Source: Rhodocollybia butyracea (taxonomy: Eukaryota > Basidiomycota > Agaricomycetes > Agaricales > Omphalotaceae). From it: DNA of 64,000 bases. The position numbers were made by a program, and so were the translations under genes. Numbering within the stretch: the stretch's first letter is position 1; each line of letters begins with the position of its first letter. The stretch is from positions 62,001 through 126,000 of the forward strand of contig JADNRY010000023.1 of NCBI GenBank assembly GCA_015501585.1, written 5' to 3'. Below, in pieces: positions 57,970 through 64,000 of this stretch. The notes under the pieces are model-generated. The model made no database searches and was not told the origin of the DNA. It was given only the letters and a program-made list of their open reading frames with translations.

Positions 57970-58857
57970 AAGGCGTAAGGGAGACTTCGGGAGGACTCCT
58001 TCTGCATCTACTGGCAGTCGAAGTAAATCCGTCCGACTGTCCGAACTTTTCCGACTGTTGGAAGTTCACTGTACCAGGTGATGACCTCGTCGACCGGACA
58101 AGGCGAGTGCACATGGATCCAGAGGCGTTCTGTTGTGAATGGGATGGCATGCTATTCCGAATTCGCTGCAAGCTAGCTGATCCAAAATGGGCAAGGAACA
58201 CGATACTTTGCGGAGATTTCAGGCTCCAGATCACGGTTCTGAAACGGTCCGCAAAGGCGGCCACAGATTTGGAGGCAAGTATACATCGTATACATCTCCA
58301 AAGACAACACTCAGCTTGAACCATGGAGTATTACCTTCGTTTTCGATTAAGAGTATTCCCGTCCCCAGCCGATTTTTCCCGAGAGATAGGTGATAACAAA
58401 AGAATCAGCGGCAGTTAAAGAAAATAAGATAAGTATAAGCGTCCACAAATTTATAGAGCATAGTGGGCCATGATGCGAGCACCTTTGTCTACATTGAAGG
58501 AATGCTACAGGGACTACCCCGGTCTTGAATATGTATATGCAAGAGCGTCGTAAACCATGAACACGGCAACCTTGGTCTAGCAGCCATAGTACCTTGAATG
58601 AATAAAAAACCTCCGTCCTGCTATAAGGAATATCGGTCCTGAAAAATACGCATCGTCATGACGTAGATTCTCCGAATCGACGTCGAACAAATATTAGTAA
58701 CAGGGTGTGCCGGTCTTTCTCAGTACGCTTGTTGCTAAATTAGTTCCTTACTAAGTATAACGACGCAACTGTGGAAGACAAACTGGCCCCTGAGGTGACT
58801 CGGCGGTTCTATTAAGTCCATCCGAAAATCAACGAGAATCAGACGAGAATCAACCTT
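57970..58857 (+). repeat. Duplicated segment, copy A, with a coding-like frame
   Basis: Matches 61365-62190 in the same orientation with many substitutions and small gaps. Shared landmarks are GGTACCAGGTGATGACCTC-like and GGAGATTTCAGGCT blocks, GAAACGGTCCGCA, CCCCAGCCGATTT, CTAAGTATAACG, and a GAGGTGACTCGGC-like end. Within it the plus strand is open to 58319 (contains VPGDDLVDRTRRVHMDPEAF, WDGMLFRIRCKLADPKW). I recognise no domain. The frame is broken in copy B. Confidence 0.7.
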
Positions 58858-61364
58858 GCGGCTTGAAGAGTACTCGGAGAAAGGCCAGTAGCTCAGAGTC
58901 GCAGTTCGTACCGGTGCCGAGGTCCTAGTGTTAATAAGGGAACTTGGATGTGATTTAAGCGCCCTTGGTGACTGGAGCGCCTATGACACGTGGTCATTCC
59001 ATGAGTAGTACTCACACTCACAGTCCTACTAGCTCTGCGCGCGTGGACAAGGCTTATACGAGTGCCCTATATTCTTACAGATATTTTTGCTGTCGCTGCA
59101 CCCCGGAATGCCTCATCCAGCTCAGGATTCGATTGCAGATCCGACATCGGCGATATCGCTCACTAAGTACTAGGCAGGCCTCGGCGAGAGCTACATTCAT
59201 ACGGCACCAACATGCCGCTCTTGCTACTATTCTTCGAGTCCGGTTTCGAGCGCATCATGAAGATAATTTTATTCATTCACGCTCCAAATTCTATATTTAC
59301 GCCTTCTTGCATGGCTAGAAACCTGGCAGAAGATGTGAAAATATAAAATTTTACACCATAAGGATGTTTCTCAATTGATTTATATTTTGGGAAAAACTTT
59401 GCATGCTTCGCCCATATCTGATCTTCTCCCTAAGATCACTTCCGTGATTTGAATGCGTCCTTTTGTATTCAATGCGGCTAATGAATATTAATAGATGCTG
59501 CACTCGAATCCTTAGACGATTTCATCTGACGTTGAATTCTGCCTCCTGCAAGTGGTTTGAGTGTTAGCCATCATGACGCATTTACTTTTCCTAGAACGAA
59601 GGGAAAGCATAGAAGTCACCCCTCTAGTGGAGACGGAAACTAGGGGACTGAAAATATCTCTCCGAGCTCGAGTCCCAGTATCATGAATGAATGCCCATCT
59701 GCTTGCTTTAGGGAAAAAGCAGGGGATGGTAGTTAGGATACTTTCCCCTAGTGTTACTTTCTTTTCATCCTGTTTACGTTGCACAAACCATCGGATGCTG
59801 CGTGCAACAACAATTAGCCTGAGACCCAAGGGTAACAAAGGGTCTGCACAAAATGTGACCCCTGGGATTCAAAGTCAGTTCTGGTTCTACTACGTCTTCT
59901 CTCTTCTTCTTCACTAAAACTTGCTATGACTCTCGACGCCCCGGGCGCCTACACCAATGTTTATCTTAGTCGGATGATATTCTCGTGGTATGTCGAGCTA
60001 GAGCTTGATACATGTTCCAGGAGCGTCGGGGTACGTCAGGTTCGTATCACAATTACTTGAGCGATGCGGGCGAAGATAAGCTGTTTAGAAAAGCGAAAAA
60101 AAAATGCTGCTCCCCTCAGATAGAAGTTGGATTCATCCTGATTCACCCTGTGTGTTGGGTTCAATCTTACCACGGCGCGAAAGATTCCAGAAAACATATC
60201 TAGACCTACTGCCTAAATCCTCCTTTCCCCACCCTAAGTTCGAATTTCTACACCAGGAATGTGTACAATCTGAACATATATAACAAGTTTCACATATGCA
60301 AAGATACTTCCTACCGCAGGGATATGAATCTATACATATATAACGAGGTTTACATCTTGATGAAATATACTTGAATCATATAGCCCTCAACGTACCCCTA
60401 CGTACCCCTCCACATTCAAATTTGCAGTGGAGACCACACGAACAAGACTCTTGTTTGAGGGTGAGTGGCAGATGGGGAGGGGGTGGAGAAAAAGGTGGCG
60501 AAGGAGAAGGAAAAGAGTGAGGCGAGGTGAATTCATTGATTCACCACCTCCCTACCTTTCACCCGATTCGAGGTGCACATCTTACCCCCGTGAGCCAAGC
60601 CATCTCCCATCTCAGAAAGCTCAGCCTTTAATCTCGTCTTTCTCCATTTGAAGCGCTTCAGGCCTTCATTCGATGATAGATTGACATTGACTCCAATTTC
60701 ATACCAGAGGGCGACCACATAGACTTTTGGTCAGATTTAGCCTCACGGAGTCTGACGTGGGGATGTGGGAAGAGCATAACTTAGTAAGAATAGGAGCTTT
60801 TGGTAACTGGTTCGCCCCAAAATCCCGCTGCAGGAACAGCAGGAGGCACGGAACGATTGAGTGGGACTCGGAGTGGGGTTTACGAAAACGTACTGGAAGG
60901 GGAGTTTATTCCCCACGTTGGAATCGAGTATGCTAAACAAGTGGTCAAAGTCCTACGAAATTTCAATGAATCCGTGGTTCGTCTGAACCTTCAGGATTCA
61001 ACTTGCCTTTTCAGAAAATTGGGGCATAATTGTTCTTCTAGAAACTGTGGATCGGCCACCAGATAGTAGGCAAAATCTAAACGCCATGATAAATTCATGG
61101 GCTTCGTCATGAAACTGGTACGTTCAATTGTATTCTCCAGTTGTCCTGAAAAGAAGATTAAATCAAGCTCGTTGGATTTCCTATTGAATTTTCAAATGAA
61201 GAAGCTTTTTTGCCGTGCTCGAATCATCGAGGTTTTATCGACTGTTCCGCCACAGGAAATAAACTCCCCTTCCAGTTAAAAATACTGAGCGAGTGGTGCT
61301 TTCCGGGCTTTTCGGGTGAGCTGCAGAGCGGAGGAGTGATTTGTATGAATAAAGAGCCAATAAA
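58858..61364. other. Intergenic, no supported gene
   Basis: About 2.5 kb between the two duplicated segments. A roughly 25-bp motif (ACATATATAAC followed by AGTTTCACAT or GAGGTTTACAT) occurs twice near 60275 and 60335. No gene is recognised. Confidence 0.4.
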
Positions 61365-62190
61365 GACGTAAACGGAGACCTCACCAGGTCGTCCTTCGCG
61401 TTTCCACCAGCAGGCGAGGTGGATACGGGCGGTTTTCCGAAATTCTAAAGGTACCAGGTGATGACCTCACCAATCCCGCAAGGCTAATATTACATGGATA
61501 CAGAGGTGCTAGTATGAATTAAATATGGTATTCCGAATTTGCTACACGGTATGTTTTACCGATCGATATCAGCAGTGAGCGCGATAGCTTGCGGAGATTT
61601 CAGGCTTCAATACCAAAGGGTGGTTCCGAAACGGTCCGCACACGCAGCCACAGATTGCGATGGTCTACAAAGACGATAGTTGGTGAATTATCTATCGATC
61701 TTCAGCTAGGATAAATGGACTATTCCTTTCCCCAGCCGATTTCCCCCGAGCTAGTAGGGAGCTACGCACTTGTGTAGCAGAGGCAATCAAAGTAAGTATA
61801 GGTCTCCACAAATTTAACAAGCATGGTGAACCATGACGTGCCAGCGGTCACCTTTATCCGGGCTGAAAAGATGAAAAACACCTGTTGAACCGTTCTTCTA
61901 CAGGGAATACCCATGAATTTGCACAAATGGCATCATCAACCATGACGGCTGCCTTCATGTTCCACGTCCAGCCTACGTCAATGAGTGTAAAAGGGCCCCC
62001 ATTCAATCTATAATGGATATGCTGGTCCTTCTGAATATGTGTTATTAAATTAGTACTCGAATGTGCTAAGTATAACGCCGCAACCTCAACCCGAGTGCAA
62101 GTATAACATCGCACCTCGAGCCAAAAACAAGCCCCTGAGGTTACTCGGCTGTTCTAAGTACATCCGAAATCTAGATGAGATTCAACCTAG
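61365..62190 (+). repeat. Duplicated segment, copy B, degenerate
   Basis: A diverged copy of 57970-58857. The frame that is open in copy A is interrupted here (for example stops after the ATGAATTAAAT stretch near 61514). The similarity extends past the coding part into the 3' flank, so whole DNA was duplicated, not an mRNA copy. Confidence 0.7.
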
Positions 62191-62575
62191 TATGAGGGGA
62201 GGAGAGGCCTAATAAGTACTGGATCTTCCTCCCCGCACTTCCTGCGGAGTGTTATGGATATGGAAACAAGAAATAGACTATGGTACGTAAGTTATGTCAG
62301 TCGTAGCTCAGGTACTATTGTACAGTGCACAAGACCCCGGGAGGTCCATGTACTATAATTATCATAATAAGATAAGGAAGAGTATCGAAAAAGCTTTGAG
62401 GCTGAGGAAAGATTAAGAGGAGAGGTAGCGTAGACTCCAGTAAATACGTGAGAGTTGACTCGACGGCAGTCAATCGAGTTTACCCTCGTTCGCTGTTGGT
62501 CATACCCGTCCCGCCAGTCAGATTAACCATCGTATGTCGATTCGCGAGAGCCAGAAGACGGACTCGATGCGCCTT
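62191..62575. other. Intergenic
   Basis: No gene or repeat is recognised. Confidence 0.35.
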
Positions 62576-63319
62576 CTACGATTTTTGAAACCCCGGAGTC
62601 TCGACATTGAGATACCACACCCAAATAAAATTGCATCGACCGACCATGAATCGGCGTCCTGTAAGAGGATCACAGTGCGTTGTGTGAAAAAATCCGATTA
62701 GTGTGCTCTCAGTGAGGCCAAGCAAGCTGCTAACGGCCCTCCTGAAGTTCGGTGTATGGCATGCTTCAGCCTGAGCTTTTGAAGCCGGAGTGTGGTCCAG
62801 CTGGATGGGATCGATGTCGTCATATTGGACTAGACATCGTACAAAGACGTAGCCTTGCGGACTCTCCAGGTCTGGACGAGAGAGCAACGTACTGTACAGC
62901 CCCCGAAATGAACGAACCGAGTGAGAGTGAAGCGCACGCCCAACGATAGTGGACGAGCGTGCGGATGAATAGGCTGATGATGGCGGATATATAGGTAATG
63001 GCAGTTCCAAAATGTTATGGAACGGAAAGGCAAAGGTTAGGAATAGCAGTCGGAAAGCAGGATCGGTGATTTGTTGGGTAACGAGGGCGGACGTGGTGTA
63101 GGAGGCACATTCGACCTGGTATGCGAGGTCCAGGAGGCACCAGGCTGAGTGCAGTACAAACTCGTGGGCAGGGGAGTAGCGAGCAGCGAATGATGGGATT
63201 TTGACCGTCAAGCCATGACCTCTGTAAAGTAGTTTTTTGGCGACTGGCTGTCTGTGGATGCTATGTGGGTAGGTGTATATAGGGACTAGAAAGAGAAAGG
63301 GATCGCGATAGAACATCAA
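62576..63319 (-). CDS. Hypothetical ORF, 247 codons
   Basis: The longest open frame at the right end (contains LLSRPDLESPQGYVFVRCLV and HTTHCDPLTGRRFMVGRC). It has no domain, signal peptide or splice evidence. The N-terminal third is hydrophobic. It may be a real lineage-specific gene or chance. Confidence 0.3.
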   Translation of the reverse strand: MMFYRDPFLFLVPIYTYPHSIHRQPVAKKLLYRGHGLTVKIPSFAARYSPAHEFVLHSAWCLLDLAYQVECASYTTSALVTQQITDPAFRLLFLTFAFPFHNILELPLPIYPPSSAYSSARSSTIVGRALHSHSVRSFRGLYSTLLSRPDLESPQGYVFVRCLVQYDDIDPIQLDHTPASKAQAEACHTPNFRRAVSSLLGLTESTLIGFFHTTHCDPLTGRRFMVGRCNFIWVWYLNVETPGFQKS

Positions 63320-64000
63320 GCAGCGGACGACGAAGGAACGAGTGGGTAACGAGGAACAATGAGGAAGCGGAGGAGCAAGGAGGGCATCGATAACGAGGCG
63401 GGATGAGCTCTTGGGGTCAATATATATATATGATAGAGTGTAGAAAGAGAGAGCGATGAGGAGATGGTAGGAATGTAGTGACTAGGCTTTATGTGAGGCC
63501 AGAGTAGGAGAGAAAAGGAGGATGACCTGAACCGCGAGGCCAAAAAAAAGCACAGCTGGATGTTGTTCGAAGAGTCGCGAGGTGGAAGAGACAGAAGAGT
63601 ATAGAAAAGCAGCTTGTGTAGGTAATTATGGTAAATGTAGTAAATTCGGGAGAAAAAGAAGTGAGGAATACAATTATTTCCGACAATATCTCAACATCGC
63701 CGGACTCCCCAGCGTCCGGCCTTGGGGTGTTTGTTTAACCATAGTAGGCCATCCACAAGACCATCTAAAATACAGAAATCGATCCATTTCCGCTACACAA
63801 CGGAGCAAGTTGTAGGTAGTGATGCGCGACATGAGTTGCCCAGGTCATCATGCAGCACCGAATGAAATGATTCTGGAAATAGCCAGAATCTAGGACCCAA
63901 TTCCTGGTTCATGAGAGGTGCACAGCGCCAACTACATTCACGAAATGAGATCTTTGTAGAGGTGGGAGCGTTGGAGCGAGAGGGTTAGGTGGTTTGGTGT
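63320..64000. other. Right-end sequence, no supported gene
   Basis: Purine-rich on the plus strand with a TA dinucleotide run near 63420-63431. Nothing else is recognised. Confidence 0.35.

Noticed and set aside
57641..58324. 227-codon minus-strand frame
   Set aside because: It is opposite the coding-like plus frame of duplicated copy A; the minus sequence has no recognisable features.

Overview
This is nuclear DNA of a filamentous basidiomycete, most likely an Agaricomycete. Almost every recognisable gene is broken by GT-AG introns of about 43-65 nt. The gene set is fungal: SPX-SLC13 phosphate transporter, APSES factor, Zn2Cys6 factor, bicupin oxalate decarboxylase, F-box-like protein. Several protein styles are typical of mushroom-forming fungi. 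There are no bacterial operons, CRISPR arrays, rRNA genes or convincing tRNA genes. All gene models below were spliced by hand from the sequence.

Layout. 0-2.2 kb: metallo-beta-lactamase-fold protein, cut by the left edge. 3.5-4.6 kb: mitochondrial pterin-4a-carbinolamine-dehydratase-like protein fused to CCHC zinc knuckles. 5.1-5.9 kb: unknown proline-rich protein. 6.2-7.4 kb: HUS1. 7.7-9.1 kb: Gal80-like oxidoreductase. 10.0-10.7 kb: succinate dehydrogenase subunit C. 11.0-12.7 kb: single-pass membrane protein. 13.5-15.4 kb: ERV41/ERGIC2. 15.9-16.8 kb: Grx3/4 CGFS glutaredoxin. 17.4-18.8 kb: F-box-like protein. 19.1-22.1 kb: KU70, divergent from the PP2A activator PTPA (22.2-23.5 kb). 26.0-27.6 kb: ornithine decarboxylase. 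28.8-30.5 kb: APSES transcription factor. 30.9-34.2 kb: SPX phosphate transporter. 36.2-37.7 kb: mitochondrial TPR protein, divergent from a secreted BBE-type FAD oxidase (38.0-39.9 kb). 41.2-42.4 kb: Ser-rich protein. 42.4-47.7 kb: gene-poor. 48.1-51.0 kb: Zn2Cys6 factor. 51.0-52.3 kb (minus): snoRNA host gene. 54.2-56.5 kb: secreted oxalate decarboxylase. 57-64 kb: gene-poor, with a decayed 0.8 kb duplication.

The most notable element is at 51.0-52.3 kb on the minus strand. A chain of tiny exons is separated by five introns of 166-188 nt, about three times the local intron length. Each intron holds one C/D-box snoRNA-like element of about 80-90 nt. In every case the D box lies 46-54 nt from the 3' splice site. 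Four have 11-13 nt antisense matches to universally conserved 18S/25S rRNA. Three of those obey the D+5 rule at known methylation sites (18S U1269, 18S U578, 25S A2256, yeast numbering); the fourth matches the 25S A2946/C2948 region. A fifth probably targets a conserved 25S segment. This looks like a dedicated non-coding snoRNA host gene.

Other points: a PCD-zinc-knuckle fusion with an altered active-site motif; five GC-AG introns; a 6-nt microexon needed to complete the Zn2Cys6 motif; and frame breaks in HUS1, the MBL protein and possibly ERV41 that may be sequence errors or real lesions.
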